Shown here: positions 35,305 through 45,955 of the stretch, one piece after another | Layout: every line of letters starts with the position of its first letter | Numbering within the stretch: position 1 is the first letter of the stretch | Source: Pseudomonas furukawaii | GTDB lineage: Bacteria; Pseudomonadota; Gammaproteobacteria; Pseudomonadales; Pseudomonadaceae | DNA: 64,000 nucleotides | Assembly (NCBI RefSeq): GCF_002355475.1 | Contig: NZ_AP014862.1 | Location: 6,076,001-6,140,000 of the forward strand | Direction of reading: 5' to 3' | Notes under the pieces: generated by a model | Seen by the model: only the letters and a program-made list of their open reading frames with translations | Told to the model about the DNA's origin: nothing | Databases searched by the model: none | Program-made: the position numbers and the translations under genes

Positions 35305-36123
35305 TCACTCGATCTCGAACAGGCCGTTCTTCAGCGGCGCCACGTCCAGGCGTTCGCGCACGTCGTCGTCGATACGCGGGTCGTCGGGGCGGTAGAGCTT
35401 CACCTGGCGGTAGGCGGCGACGCGGTTGATGTCGGGGCCGAGGTATTCCCAGACCACCCGGGTGCAGGCCGGATTGCGCCGGTCGCCGCTGGAGACGCCG
35501 GTCTTGAGGCCATTGAGGCGGGTGATGCGGCTCTTGTAGCTGGGGATGAGAATGGTCTGGCTCATCTCGTTGAGGGTGAGGGACTCGTAGTCCACCAGGA
35601 ACAGGCGGTCCTGCAGCTGGAAGGCGGCGCCCAGGTAGCGGCAGCGCACCCAGTCTTCGGCCTCCACGTTGGTGCTGGTGGAGCGTTCCTGGCGCTCCTG
35701 GCGCTCGAAGAGGAAGTTGCCGTCGTCCTCCCACAGGCGCACCAGGGACAGCAGGACGGTGCCGGGCACCGACATGCAGTTGGAGTACTCGAAGTAGTAA
35801 CCGCAGTAGCGCGACAGGTTGCCGGACTGCTCCCGCAGGGGCGCCAGCAGTTCCATCAGCGGGTCGCTGCGGGTCTCCCCTCCCTGGCCGGCGGGCCGGG
35901 TACCCAGGAGCCGGGCGAACTGTTCGGGGGGCAGGGCCAGTTCATAGTCCTCGACACCGAAGAAATCGCAGATGCGCTTGAGGTTGTAGGGGGTCGGTCG
36001 GCTCTGGCCGCCGAGGTACTTGTTGAACTGGGCGCGGTTGATGCCCAGCTTGCGGCAAACCTCCGCGATAGAGCGGTAGTGGCCGCACAGCAGCTTCAGA
36101 TTGTTGCCCAGATAATCCGCCAT
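35305..36123 (-). CDS. Xre-type helix-turn-helix regulator with large C-terminal domain
   Basis: A 272-residue protein. Residues 1-62 form an Xre-like domain with IAEVCRKLGINRAQFNKYLGG, then SRPTPYNLKRICDFFGV. The remaining 200 residues hold a predicted alpha/beta domain with RYCGYYFEYSNCMSVPGTVLLSLVRL and LTLNEMSQTILIPS, which I do not recognise beyond its presence in proteobacterial regulators of this kind. It is divergent from the AgcS symporter gene and probably controls it; no operator could be fixed in the 188-base gap. Confidence 0.8.
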   Translation of the reverse strand: MADYLGNNLKLLCGHYRSIAEVCRKLGINRAQFNKYLGGQSRPTPYNLKRICDFFGVEDYELALPPEQFARLLGTRPAGQGGETRSDPLMELLAPLREQSGNLSRYCGYYFEYSNCMSVPGTVLLSLVRLWEDDGNFLFERQERQERSTSTNVEAEDWVRCRYLGAAFQLQDRLFLVDYESLTLNEMSQTILIPSYKSRITRLNGLKTGVSSGDRRNPACTRVVWEYLGPDINRVAAYRQVKLYRPDDPRIDDDVRERLDVAPLKNGLFEIE

Positions 36124-36311
36124 TGCGCCCTCCTGCCTGATGCGAGCGGCGCGATTATAGCGCCAAGTCGCGTCAACTCGATGCGCTCCGCGAAATTGCT
36201 ACAGGACTTTTCCTGCACAACCATGCGCAACCTTCCCAGTGAAGCGGTGCTGCATGCCGTTGCCGCGACGCTGATCTTCCCAAAAACAACAACTGGATCA
36301 GGTGAATCGCC

Positions 36312-37757
36312 ATGCTCGATTTCCTCAATGACCTCCTCTGGAGCAAATTGCTGATCGTCGTCCTCGTGGGCCTCGGTCTTTTCTTCTCCATCAGCTCCCG
36401 TTTCGTCCAGTTTCGCTACTTCAGCGACATGTTCCGCATCTTCGGCCAGGCCCTGCAGCGCAAGGAAGGCCAGCTCAGCTCGTTCCAGGCGCTGATGCTG
36501 TCGGTTGCCGGCCGCGTGGGCGCGGGCAACATCGCCGGTGTCGCGGTGGCCATCATGCTCGGTGGCCCGGGCGCCGTGTTCTGGATGTGGATCGTGGCGC
36601 TGCTCGGCATGGCCACCAGCTACTTCGAGTGCTCCCTGGCCCAGCTCTACAAGCGTCGCGAAGCCGACGGCACCTACCGTGGCGGCCCGGCCTTCTACAT
36701 CCTGCATGGTCTCGGCCAGCGCTGGCTGGCGGTGATCTTCTCGATCCTGCTGCTGGTGACCTTCGGCTTCGGCTTCAACGCCGTGCAGTCCTTCACCGTG
36801 GCCACTTCGATGCATGACACCTTCGGCCTGCCGACCTGGGTCAGCGGCGTCCTCCTGGTGGGTGTGATCGGCCTGATCGTGTTCGGCGGCATCAAGCGCA
36901 TCGCCGCCATGGCCGACGTGCTGGTGCCCATCATGGCCGGCACCTACATCCTGATGGCCCTGGTGGTCATCGGCATGAACATCACCGAAGTGCCGGCCAC
37001 CCTGGCGCTGATCGTGAAGAGCGCCCTGGGCCTGGAACCGGCCTTCGCCGGCGGCGTCGGCGCGGCCATCATCATGGGCGTGAAACGCGGCCTGTTCTCC
37101 AACGAAGCGGGCCTGGGCAGCGCGCCCAACGTGGCCGCCGTCGCCGAGGTCAAGCACCCGGCCGCCCAGGGCATCGTGCAGTCCCTCAGCGTGTTCATCG
37201 ACACCCTGCTGGTGTGCACCAGCACCGCCCTGATCATCCTGCTCTCCGGCGTCTACCAGCCGGGCAGCGAGATGGCCGGCGTGGTCCTGACCCAGACCGC
37301 CCTGGCGGCCGAAGTCGGCGAGTGGGGCCGCGTGTTCGTGAGCATGGCGCTGCTGCTCTTCGTCTTCACCACCCTGGTGTACAACTACTACCTGGGTGAG
37401 AACGCCCTGAGCTTCTTCAGCACCAAGCGCATCCTGGTACAGGGCTACCGCGTGCTGGTGATGGCCCTGGTGCTCTGGGGTTCGATGCAGGACCTGTCCA
37501 CCGTGTTCGGCTTCGCCGACGTGACCATGGGCCTGCTGGCGCTGGTGAACCTGGTGGCCATCTCCCTGCTGTTCAAGGTGGGCATGCGCCTGATGCGCGA
37601 CTACGATGGCCAGATCAAGGCGGGTGTGCAGGAGCCGGTGTTCGACGCCAGCAAGTTCTCCGACCTGGACCTGGATCCGAAAGCCTGGCACGGCGCCCAA
37701 GCGGGCGACGCCAAGGCTGAAGAAGCGGCCGACGGCCTGGCGCAGAGCCACCGCTGA
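36312..37757 (+). CDS. Sodium:alanine/amino-acid symporter, AgcS family
   Basis: A 481-residue inner-membrane carrier with about 11 helices. AGCS hallmarks are ALMLSVAGRVGAGNIAGVAVA (N-terminal Na+/substrate site, here GRVGAGNIAG), MGVKRGLFSNEAGLGSAPN, and TALIILLSGVY. It imports alanine, glycine or related amino acids with Na+. The start MLDFLNDLLWSK is the natural one. A strong terminator follows. It is divergent from the Xre-type regulator gene. Confidence 0.92.
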   Translation: MLDFLNDLLWSKLLIVVLVGLGLFFSISSRFVQFRYFSDMFRIFGQALQRKEGQLSSFQALMLSVAGRVGAGNIAGVAVAIMLGGPGAVFWMWIVALLGMATSYFECSLAQLYKRREADGTYRGGPAFYILHGLGQRWLAVIFSILLLVTFGFGFNAVQSFTVATSMHDTFGLPTWVSGVLLVGVIGLIVFGGIKRIAAMADVLVPIMAGTYILMALVVIGMNITEVPATLALIVKSALGLEPAFAGGVGAAIIMGVKRGLFSNEAGLGSAPNVAAVAEVKHPAAQGIVQSLSVFIDTLLVCTSTALIILLSGVYQPGSEMAGVVLTQTALAAEVGEWGRVFVSMALLLFVFTTLVYNYYLGENALSFFSTKRILVQGYRVLVMALVLWGSMQDLSTVFGFADVTMGLLALVNLVAISLLFKVGMRLMRDYDGQIKAGVQEPVFDASKFSDLDLDPKAWHGAQAGDAKAEEAADGLAQSHR

Positions 37758-37780
37758 TCGCGCCTCCTGGTGAGACGCCG

Positions 37781-37813
37781 GTGCCGCTCTACCGTTGATA
37801 CGGAGAGCGGCAC
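37781..37813 (+). terminator. Terminator between the symporter and asparaginase genes
   Basis: GTGCCGCTCT-a-CCGT pairs with ACGG-AGAGCGGCAC around TGAT, a 14-bp stem with one bulge, followed by TGTCGTTTT. It lies only 16-40 bases before the asparaginase start, so that gene needs read-through or a promoter inside this hairpin region. Confidence 0.8.
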
Positions 37814-37852
37814 TGTCGTTTTCGGCCCATGATTTCCCGAGTTACCCACAGG

Positions 37853-38836
37853 ATGAAGGCTGTGAAGAATCTCTTCGTGCTCTATACCGGCGGCACCATC
37901 GGCATGCTGCAGACCGCCGAAGGCCTGGCGCCGGCGGGCGGTTTCGAGGCACGCATGCGCGAGCAGCTGGACGCCCGGGGCGTCGCCCTCGACTGGCGTT
38001 TCGAGGAACTGCTGCCGCTGATCGACAGCGCCAACATGCGCCAGGTCAACTGGCTGGCCATGCGCGACGCCATAGTCACGGCGGTGGAGGCCGGCTGCGA
38101 CGGCGTGCTGCTGCTGCACGGCACCGACACCCTGGCCTACAGCGCCGCCGCCCTGGGCTTCCTGCTGCTGGGCCTGCCGGTGCCGGTGGTATTGACCGGG
38201 GCCATGCTGCCCGCCGGCAGCGAAGGCGGCGATGCCTGGCCGAACCTGCTGGGCGCCGTCGAGGCCCTGCGCCAGGGCGTGGCGCCCGGGGTTCATCTCT
38301 ACTTCAACGGCCAGCTGCTGCATGGCGCCCGCGCCAGCAAGCTGCGCTCGGAGGCCTTCGACGCCTTCGCCGAACTGCCCCGCCCCCGGGAAGCGAAACG
38401 AGCCGGCAACCTTCCGGCCGGGCTGGACTACCGCACACCGCGCCAGCCGGTGAACCTGGCGGTGCTGCCGCTGTTTCCCGGCATCGAGGCCGGCCATGTG
38501 CGCGGCCTGCTCGGCAGCGGCGTGAAGGGGCTGATCCTGGAATGCTACGGCAGCGGCACCGGCCCCGCCGATGACCTGGCGCTGCTGGAGGCCCTGCGTG
38601 AAGCCCACGGGCGCGGCGTGGTGCTGGTCGCCACCAGCCAGTGCCCGGCCGGCCATGTCCAGGCGGGCGTGTACGCCGCCGGCAGCCAGCTCATGGCCAC
38701 CGGCCTGGTACCCGCCGGCGGCATGACCCGCGAGGCGGCCCTGGGCAAGCTCTTCGCCCTGCTGGGCGCGGGCCTCGCCCAGGAAGAGGTGGAGCACTGG
38801 TTCGCCCTGGACCTGTGCGGGGAAATGGCCGACTGA
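37853..38836 (+). CDS. Asparaginase, type I-like
   Basis: A 327-residue enzyme from the start used here. The two asparaginase signatures are VLYTGGTIGM, with the first catalytic Thr, and GVLLLHGTDTLAYSA, with the second Thr and the Asp of the TD pair. There is no signal peptide, so it is the cytoplasmic housekeeping type. It hydrolyses L-asparagine to aspartate and ammonia; aspA in this window would then process aspartate. An in-frame ATG at 37829 adds eight residues (MISRVTHR); neither start has a good Shine-Dalgarno. Confidence 0.88.
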   Translation: MKAVKNLFVLYTGGTIGMLQTAEGLAPAGGFEARMREQLDARGVALDWRFEELLPLIDSANMRQVNWLAMRDAIVTAVEAGCDGVLLLHGTDTLAYSAAALGFLLLGLPVPVVLTGAMLPAGSEGGDAWPNLLGAVEALRQGVAPGVHLYFNGQLLHGARASKLRSEAFDAFAELPRPREAKRAGNLPAGLDYRTPRQPVNLAVLPLFPGIEAGHVRGLLGSGVKGLILECYGSGTGPADDLALLEALREAHGRGVVLVATSQCPAGHVQAGVYAAGSQLMATGLVPAGGMTREAALGKLFALLGAGLAQEEVEHWFALDLCGEMAD

Positions 38837-38859
38837 GTCGACCATGGCCTTACGGACAG

Positions 38860-38894
38860 CCCCCTCTCCCTTCGGGAGAGGACTGGGGAGAGGG
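38860..38894. repeat. Dispersed CCCTC/GAGGG repeat
   Basis: CCCTCTCCC-TT-CGGGAGAGG followed by GGGGAGAGGG, the same pattern as at 10901-10936. It is located between the convergent asparaginase and CBS-protein genes and may terminate both. Confidence 0.6.
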
Positions 38895-38953
38895 ATGCCG
38901 GCTGCGGCCCGGTGCCCCACTTCTTGCCCCCCAGGCCCCGGTGCGCGCGGCGA

Positions 38954-39394
38954 TCAGGCCGATTCGCCGCGGATGTACTGCTCCAGGTGCTTGATCAGTT
39001 CGTCCTGTTCGGCCATGGCTTCCTTCACCAGGTCGCCGATGGACAGCAGGCCGATCAGCTGGCCGTCCTCGACCACCGGCAGGTGGCGCATGTGGCGGTC
39101 GGTCATCAGGGACATGCATTCACGGATGCTCTGGCCCGCGTTGACGGTGAACACCGGCTCGGTCATGAACTCGCGCACCGGGGTGGCCACCGAGGAGCGG
39201 CCCTGGAGCACGCCGCGACGGGCGTAGTCGCGCTCGCTGACGATGCCCACCAGGCGCCCCCCTTCGGTCACCGGCAATGCGCCGATGTTCTGTTCGGCCA
39301 GCAGCCGCAGGGCGTCCAGCATGGGCACGTCGGCTTCGATGGTGTGGACCTGCTGGCGGGGTTTGGCGCGCAGCATCTGGGCAACGGTTTTCAT
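38954..39394 (-). CDS. CBS-domain pair protein
   Basis: A 146-residue protein made of two CBS motifs: residues about 8-62 (IGALPVTEGGRLVGIVSERDYARR) and 75-130 (HMRHLPVVEDGQLIGLLSIGDLVKE). Stand-alone CBS pairs bind adenosyl nucleotides and regulate partner enzymes; the partner is not identifiable here. The start MKTVAQMLRAKP is supported by GGGAGGA seven bases upstream. An upstream in-frame ATG 34 codons earlier lacks this. Confidence 0.87.
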   Translation of the reverse strand: MKTVAQMLRAKPRQQVHTIEADVPMLDALRLLAEQNIGALPVTEGGRLVGIVSERDYARRGVLQGRSSVATPVREFMTEPVFTVNAGQSIRECMSLMTDRHMRHLPVVEDGQLIGLLSIGDLVKEAMAEQDELIKHLEQYIRGESA

Positions 39395-39511
39395 GGGGTT
39401 CCTCCCTGGGTTCACGGTGGCCGGAGGCGCAGGATGCGCAACCGGGCCTTGCAGACGCCACAAGACGATTTGCATGGCGCCCATTGAGAAATTCACTGGC
39501 GTCCCACGGAT

Positions 39512-39537
39512 AAAAAAGGGGAGCCTCGCGGCTCCCC
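39512..39537 (-). terminator. Intrinsic terminator of the pyruvate carboxylase operon
   Basis: GGGGAGCC, short loop, GGCTCCCC on the minus strand, then TTTTTTA: canonical hairpin plus T-run 23 bases after the oadA stop. Confidence 0.92.
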
Positions 39538-39559
39538 ACGGGGACTTGCTAGAAAAGCA

Positions 39560-41368
39560 TCAGGCGACGATTTCGACCAGCACCTCGTCCGGGTTCACCC
39601 GGTCGCCCTTGGCGACGTGGATGGCCTTGACGGTGCCTGCGATGGGAGCCTGGACCTCGGTTTCCATCTTCATGGCTTCGGTGATCAGCACGGCCTGGCC
39701 GGCCTTGACCACATCGCCTTCCTTCACCAGCACATCGACGATGTTGCCCGGCATGGTGGTGCTGACATCGCCCGGGGCGCTGGCGCTCTTGCGCTTGTTG
39801 CTGGCACCGCCGATGAACGCGTTCAGCGGCTCGAACACCACTTCTTCCGGCATGCCGTCGATGGACAGGTAGAAGTGGCGCTTGCCGTCGCTCTTCACGC
39901 CCACGCCGGTGATGTCGACGCGGTAGCTCTCGCCGTGCACGTCCACCACGAACTCGGTGGGCACGCCTTCGCCACCGACCGGAGCCGGGCCCTGGCCGTT
40001 GGGGATGGGCAGCAGCTCCTCGGGCTTGAGGGTGCCGGCGGCGCGCTCTTCGAGGAACTTGCGGCCGATGTCCGGGAACATGGCGAAGGTCAGTACGTCC
40101 TCCTCGCACTTGGCCAGGCTGCCGATCTCGGCGCGCAGCTTGTCCAGCTCGGGCTTGAGCAGGTCGGCCGGGCGCACGTCGATCACTTCCTCGTTGCCGA
40201 TGGCCTGGCGGCGCAGTTCTTCGTTGATGGTGCCGGCGGCACGGCCGTAGCGGCCCTGCAGGTAGAGCTTCACCTCGTTGGTGATGGTCTTGTAGCGCTC
40301 GCCGGCCAGGACGTTGAAGAAGGCCTGGGTGCCGACGATCTGCGAGGTGGGGGTGACCAGGGGCGGGTAGCCCAGGTCGGCACGCACGCGCGGGATCTCT
40401 TCCAGCACTTCGGCCATGCGGTTCAGGGCGCCCTGTTCCTTCAGCTGGTTGGCCAGGTTGGAGATCATGCCGCCCGGCACCTGGTTGACCTGCACGCGGG
40501 TGTCGACGCCGGTGAATTCGCTCTCGAACTGGTGGTACTTCTTGCGCACGGCGTGGAAGTACATGCCGATCTCCTGGATCAGCTCCAGGTCCAGGCCGGT
40601 GTCATAGGGGGTGTTGCGCAGGGCCGCGACCATGGACTCGGTGCCCGGGTGGCTGGTGCCCCAGGCCATGCTGGAGATGGCGGTGTCGATGCGGTCGGCG
40701 CCATTTTCCACGGCCTTCAGCTGGCACATGCTGGCCACGCCGGCGGTGTCGTGGGAGTGCACCACCACTTCCAGGGGCAGGGCCTCCTTCAGGGCCTTGA
40801 CCAGGTCGCCGGTGGCGAAGGGGGTCAGCAGGCCGGCCATGTCCTTGATGGCGATGGAGTCCACGCCCATGGCGGCCATCTGCTTGGCCTGCTCGACGAA
40901 GGCGTCGATGGTGTGCACCGGGCTGGTGGTGTAGCAGATGGTGCCCTGGGCATGCTTGCCGGCAGCCTTCACCGCCTCGATGGAGACGCGCAGGTTACGC
41001 ACGTCGTTCATGGCGTCGAAGATGCGGAACACGTCGATGCCGTTGACCGCGGCCTTGGCCACGAAGGCGCGGACCACGTCGTCGCTGTAGTGGCGGTAGC
41101 CCAGCAGGTTCTGGCCGCGCAGCAGCATCTGCAGGCGGGTGTTGGGCAGGGCGGCCTTGAGTTTGCGCAGGCGCTCCCAGGGGTCTTCCTTGAGGAAGCG
41201 CACGCAGGCGTCGAAGGTGGCGCCGCCCCAGACTTCCAGGGACCAGTAGCCGACCTTGTCCAGCTTGTCGCAGATCGGGAGCATGTCCTCGGTGCGCATG
41301 CGGGTGGCCAGCAGGGACTGGTGGGCGTCGCGCAGGATGGTATCGGTGATGCTGATTTTCTTGCTCAT
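39560..41368 (-). CDS. oadA: Pyruvate carboxylase subunit B / oxaloacetate decarboxylase alpha-type
   Basis: A 602-residue biotin enzyme. The carboxyltransferase TIM-barrel (about 1-300) starts ITDTILRDAHQSLLATRMR, with metal-site residues in TIL-RDAHQS and VVHSHDTAGVAS. The conserved helical domain covers about 300-470. The C-terminal biotinyl domain has the biotin Lys in LITEAMKMETEV (about residue 567). Paired with the adjacent biotin carboxylase, it makes the two-subunit (acetyl-CoA-independent) pyruvate carboxylase of pseudomonads, which supplies oxaloacetate. Databases often call it oadA; no beta/gamma Na+-pump subunits are present here, supporting the anabolic role. Confidence 0.93.
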   Translation of the reverse strand: MSKKISITDTILRDAHQSLLATRMRTEDMLPICDKLDKVGYWSLEVWGGATFDACVRFLKEDPWERLRKLKAALPNTRLQMLLRGQNLLGYRHYSDDVVRAFVAKAAVNGIDVFRIFDAMNDVRNLRVSIEAVKAAGKHAQGTICYTTSPVHTIDAFVEQAKQMAAMGVDSIAIKDMAGLLTPFATGDLVKALKEALPLEVVVHSHDTAGVASMCQLKAVENGADRIDTAISSMAWGTSHPGTESMVAALRNTPYDTGLDLELIQEIGMYFHAVRKKYHQFESEFTGVDTRVQVNQVPGGMISNLANQLKEQGALNRMAEVLEEIPRVRADLGYPPLVTPTSQIVGTQAFFNVLAGERYKTITNEVKLYLQGRYGRAAGTINEELRRQAIGNEEVIDVRPADLLKPELDKLRAEIGSLAKCEEDVLTFAMFPDIGRKFLEERAAGTLKPEELLPIPNGQGPAPVGGEGVPTEFVVDVHGESYRVDITGVGVKSDGKRHFYLSIDGMPEEVVFEPLNAFIGGASNKRKSASAPGDVSTTMPGNIVDVLVKEGDVVKAGQAVLITEAMKMETEVQAPIAGTVKAIHVAKGDRVNPDEVLVEIVA

Positions 41369-41384
41369 GTTCTGAATCCTTCCC

Positions 41385-42800
<1,416 letters not shown>

Positions 42801-42905
42801 GAGTTTTCCCTCGACCAAGTGGGCAGGCGATCGGCTGGGCCGGTCGTTGGGTGACCGCTGATCGTGAAGCGGTCGCGTACAAACCCTACGCGCTCGACGT
42901 GAATA

Positions 42906-42929
42906 ACCCCAATCAATAATTATTGGGGT
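42906..42929. promoter_or_regulatory. Operator dyad between pycA and the LysR gene
   Basis: ACCCCAAT, eight-base AT-rich centre, ATTGGGGT: perfect 8-bp arms in the 187-base divergent region, about 110 bases before the pycA start and 60 before the regulator. This is the probable binding site of the adjacent LysR protein or of another dimeric regulator. Confidence 0.65.
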
Positions 42930-42987
42930 ATCCATTAGGATCATCTTATAGTCAGCCACCCCGCCCACCCCACGAGGCCTCCCACCG

Positions 42988-43950
42988 ATGCGCAAGACCC
43001 TGCTGCGCATGACCCTGCGCCAGCTCCAGGTATTCCGTGCCGTCTTCGAAAGCCGTTCCTACAGCCGCGCGGCAGAGGAAATGGCGCTGACCCAGCCGGC
43101 CGTCAGTCTGCAGATCCGCCAGCTGGAAGAGCTGGTGGGCCAGCCCCTGTTCGAGTACGTCGGCAAGAAGCTCTACGTGACCGACGCGGCGGAGGCGCTG
43201 ATGCGCGCCAGCAGCGATATCTTCCAGCGCCTGGAAAGCCTGGACATGCAGCTGTCCGACCTCCAGGGCTCGCTGCAGGGCCAGCTCAACCTGGCGGTGG
43301 AATCCAGCGCCAAGTACTTCGTGCCGCACCTGTTCGCCGCCTTCCGCGACCAGCATCCGGACGTGAGCCTGCACCTGGTGGTGACCAACCGCGCCCAGGT
43401 GATCAAGCGCCTGTCGGACAACCGCGACGACCTGGTGATCATGTCCCTGGTGCCCCAGGACATGGCCCTGGAATTCCTGCCCTTCCTCAACAACCCCATC
43501 GTCGCGGTGGCGCCCCCCGGTCATCCGCTGTGCAACGCCGCGAAGCTGGTGCTGAAGGACCTGGAGCCCTACACGCTGCTGGTGCGCGAGGCCGGTTCCG
43601 GCACCCGCAAGGCCTGCGAGGAGTACTTCCAGCAGAAACGCGCGCACTTCGCCCAGACCATGGAAGTGGCCTCGCTGGATGCGCAGAAGGAATGCGTGGT
43701 GGCGGACCTGGGCATCGCCCTGATCCCCCGCCACGCGGTGAGCCTGGAGCTGGCCACCGGGCTCCTGAGGGAACTGCCGGTGGAGGAGCTGCCCCTCTAC
43801 CGCAGCTGGTGCGCGGTGCACGCCAAGGGCAAGCGGCTATCGCCGGTGGCCCAGGCCTTTCTCGCCTTTATCCGCGAAGAACGCCAGCAGATCAGCGCAC
43901 TTACCCACCGCTTTTCCGGCGCACTGCCTTTGACGACAAAAGGTAGTTAG
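42988..43950 (+). CDS. pycR: LysR-family regulator of pyruvate carboxylase (PycR-like)
   Basis: A 320-residue LysR protein (313 if the ATG at 43009 is used). The helix-turn-helix lies in YSRAAEEMALTQPAVSLQIRQLEEL, and the effector domain spans about 95-300. It is divergent from pycA-oadA, the same arrangement as P. aeruginosa PycR, which I recall as a regulator of this operon and of wider functions. The 3' end overlaps the convergent small gene by 50 bases, an unusual tail-to-tail overlap. Confidence 0.88.
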   Translation: MRKTLLRMTLRQLQVFRAVFESRSYSRAAEEMALTQPAVSLQIRQLEELVGQPLFEYVGKKLYVTDAAEALMRASSDIFQRLESLDMQLSDLQGSLQGQLNLAVESSAKYFVPHLFAAFRDQHPDVSLHLVVTNRAQVIKRLSDNRDDLVIMSLVPQDMALEFLPFLNNPIVAVAPPGHPLCNAAKLVLKDLEPYTLLVREAGSGTRKACEEYFQQKRAHFAQTMEVASLDAQKECVVADLGIALIPRHAVSLELATGLLRELPVEELPLYRSWCAVHAKGKRLSPVAQAFLAFIREERQQISALTHRFSGALPLTTKGS

Positions 43951-44107
43951 CGGCGATCAGGTCGGGGTAGTCGGCGCATTCCATCAGCAGCCGGCGCTGC
44001 TCGACGCGGTCCTCGATGGCGCGGCGGAATTTCATCCGCCGCTGGTCCTCGAGCTTGCGCCGGGTCTTTCTGTCCAGATGGATGGGCTCTCGGTCGAAGC
44101 GCTGCAT
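43901..44107 (-). CDS. Small basic protein, PA3496-like
   Basis: A 68-residue charged protein. The core LDRKTRRKLEDQRRMKFRRAIEDR is strongly Arg/Lys-rich, and the C-terminus is hydrophobic-mixed (YPDLIAANYLLSS). The core resembles the small Pseudomonas family named after PA3496, a putative envelope-integrity protein. That link is from memory and moderate. The ATG at 44107 has GGGAGAGA upstream. It overlaps the pycR end by 50 bases in the opposite direction. Confidence 0.65.
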   Translation of the reverse strand: MQRFDREPIHLDRKTRRKLEDQRRMKFRRAIEDRVEQRRLLMECADYPDLIAANYLLSSKAVRRKSGG

Positions 44108-44286
44108 GGCATCTCTCCCTGGGTCGGGTCTGGTAGGCGCAGCATGGCGCCGCTCCATGACGCTTTGGCGAAGGCCCGGTGAACCTGTGGTGAACGGCGG
44201 GTTTCAGGCTATCGAGCCGGTAGCTGGACAGACCGGCCCCCGGCGACTTTGCTCAGCGATAGGCGCACAGGCAGCGGGAGGACGCC

Positions 44287-44661
44287 ATGAGCAATGCCGC
44301 CGAATTCTTCGCACGCTTTCCCATCCAGCGGGTGCGCGCCAGCATCCTCGACGACGTGCTCGCCAGCGAGCGCCAGCGGTTGGTGCTGCTCTACCTCTGG
44401 CAGGACGACTGCCCCCTCTGCGACGTGGCCAAGCACGACCTGCTGCGCACCCAGGAACGCTGCCAGTGGCCCCAGGTGCGCTGGCTGCACGACGAAGTGG
44501 CGGAAGACCCGGCCCTGGCCCTGCGCTTCGGCCTGCACGGCGTGCCCACCTTCGTCGCGCTCTACCAGGGCCGGCCGCTCGGCCGCATCACCAGCTGGCC
44601 GGGCAGCGGCCCCTTCATCGAGGCCATCGAACGCTTGCTGGTGAGGCAGGGGCTGGCGTGA
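44287..44661 (+). CDS. Thioredoxin-fold protein with CPLC motif
   Basis: A 124-residue cytoplasmic thioredoxin-like protein. The active-site-like motif is DDCPLC in LYLWQDDCPLCDVAKHDLL (about residues 43-48), and the cis-proline position is in GLHGVPTFVALYQG. The CxxC with a preceding DD instead of WCG is atypical for a general thioredoxin, so the redox partner is unknown. A GGGAGGACGCC ribosome site precedes the ATG. It converges on the FAD oxidase gene, with only seven bases between stops. Confidence 0.8.
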   Translation: MSNAAEFFARFPIQRVRASILDDVLASERQRLVLLYLWQDDCPLCDVAKHDLLRTQERCQWPQVRWLHDEVAEDPALALRFGLHGVPTFVALYQGRPLGRITSWPGSGPFIEAIERLLVRQGLA

Positions 44662-44668
44662 GGGCGGG

Positions 44669-45955
44669 TCAGCAGAGGGCGTCCAGCAGCCGATACCAGG
44701 CGATGCCCGCGCCCAGGTAGAGGCGCTGCAGGCCATGGAAGGGGATGGGCCGGATACCGGTCAGGGGAAACGGGAAGTCATCCGCCGTCCCCAGGAGCCG
44801 CCGCGCCAAGTGGCGGCCCAGCGCGGTCGCCAGAGCCACGCCGCGCCCGTTGTAGCCCAACAGCATGCTGAGACCTGGAGCCGGTTCGTGCAGGTGAGGC
44901 AGGAAATCCTGGGTCAGGGCCACGCGTCCGCTCCAGCGGTACTCGAAAGGCACCCCCGCCAGCTGCGGGAACAGGCTGGCCAGGGACTGCTCCAGATGCC
45001 CCCAATCGCCAGTGCGAGACGGCTCGGCGAAGGGGCCGCGTCCGCCGAGCAGCAACCGCCCATGGGCATCCTGCTTGAAGTAGAGCAGAAGCCTCCGGGC
45101 ATCCGAGCAGACTTCCCCGCCCGGCAGTACCGATCGGCGCAGGGCGTCGGGCAACGGCCGGGTAGCGACGATGAAGCTATTGGCGGCGATCACCGTCTGC
45201 CGCAGGCCGGGCCAGAGATCGTCCGTGTAACCGTTGGTGGCCAGCACGACCCGCTCGGCGCGCACCCGGAAGCCCTGGGCCGTGGTCAGGCACCAGGCGT
45301 CGCGGTCCCGCTCCAGTGACGTCACCCGGCTGTGTCCGTGGATCGCCGCACCTTCGGCAAGGGCCGCGCGGGCCAGGCCACGCGCGTAACTCAGGGGCTG
45401 CAGGCTGCCGGCACGGGGATCGACCCAGGCGCCGAGGTAATGGGAACTGCCGATACGCCCGGCGACCTCCGCCCGGTCCAGCACCTCCACCGGCACGCCC
45501 TGCCGGCGCCACTGCCCGGCACGGCCTTCGATGATGCGCATCGCCGCCTGTGATGCGGCGGGCTGGATCCAACCCTTGCGGGTCGCATCGCAGTCGATGG
45601 CGTAACGCTCGATCAGCGCGAACACCTCGTCCGCCGCACCACCCGCCACCTCGATCAACCGCTCGGCGCGTTCGCCGCCAAACCGCTTGCGCAAGGTGTC
45701 GGGGTCGTACTTGAGCCCGGGAATGACCTGCCCACCATTGCGACCCGAGGCGCCCCAGCCGGGCTCACCGGCATCCAGCACGCAGACGCGCGTGCCGGCG
45801 GCGGCCAGGTGCAGGGCTGTGACCAGGCCGGTATAGCCCGCGCCTACCACGGCCACGTCAACCTGCATGTCCCCGGCAAGGGCCGGCGTCTCGGGTCCCG
45901 CCGTCGCCGTCGCGGCCCAGAGGGAGTTCGGCAGCACGGACTGCGGCGCACTCAT
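44669..45955 (-). CDS. FAD-dependent amine/amino-acid oxidase (DAO family)
   Basis: A 428-residue flavoprotein. The FAD dinucleotide-binding motif is [18 protein letters not shown] (about residues 33-50), followed by [14 protein letters not shown], typical of the PuuB/gamma-glutamylputrescine oxidase and related branch. The C-terminal FAD motif is [16 protein letters not shown]. It should oxidise an amine or imino/amino acid to aldehyde or keto acid with H2O2. It is the last gene of the ABC uptake operon, overlapping the ATPase by four bases, so its substrate is probably what the transporter brings in. Confidence 0.88.
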   Translation of the reverse strand: MSAPQSVLPNSLWAATATAGPETPALAGDMQVDVAVVGAGYTGLVTALHLAAAGTRVCVLDAGEPGWGASGRNGGQVIPGLKYDPDTLRKRFGGERAERLIEVAGGAADEVFALIERYAIDCDATRKGWIQPAASQAAMRIIEGRAGQWRRQGVPVEVLDRAEVAGRIGSSHYLGAWVDPRAGSLQPLSYARGLARAALAEGAAIHGHSRVTSLERDRDAWCLTTAQGFRVRAERVVLATNGYTDDLWPGLRQTVIAANSFIVATRPLPDALRRSVLPGGEVCSDARRLLLYFKQDAHGRLLLGGRGPFAEPSRTGDWGHLEQSLASLFPQLAGVPFEYRWSGRVALTQDFLPHLHEPAPGLSMLLGYNGRGVALATALGRHLARRLLGTADDFPFPLTGIRPIPFHGLQRLYLGAGIAWYRLLDALC

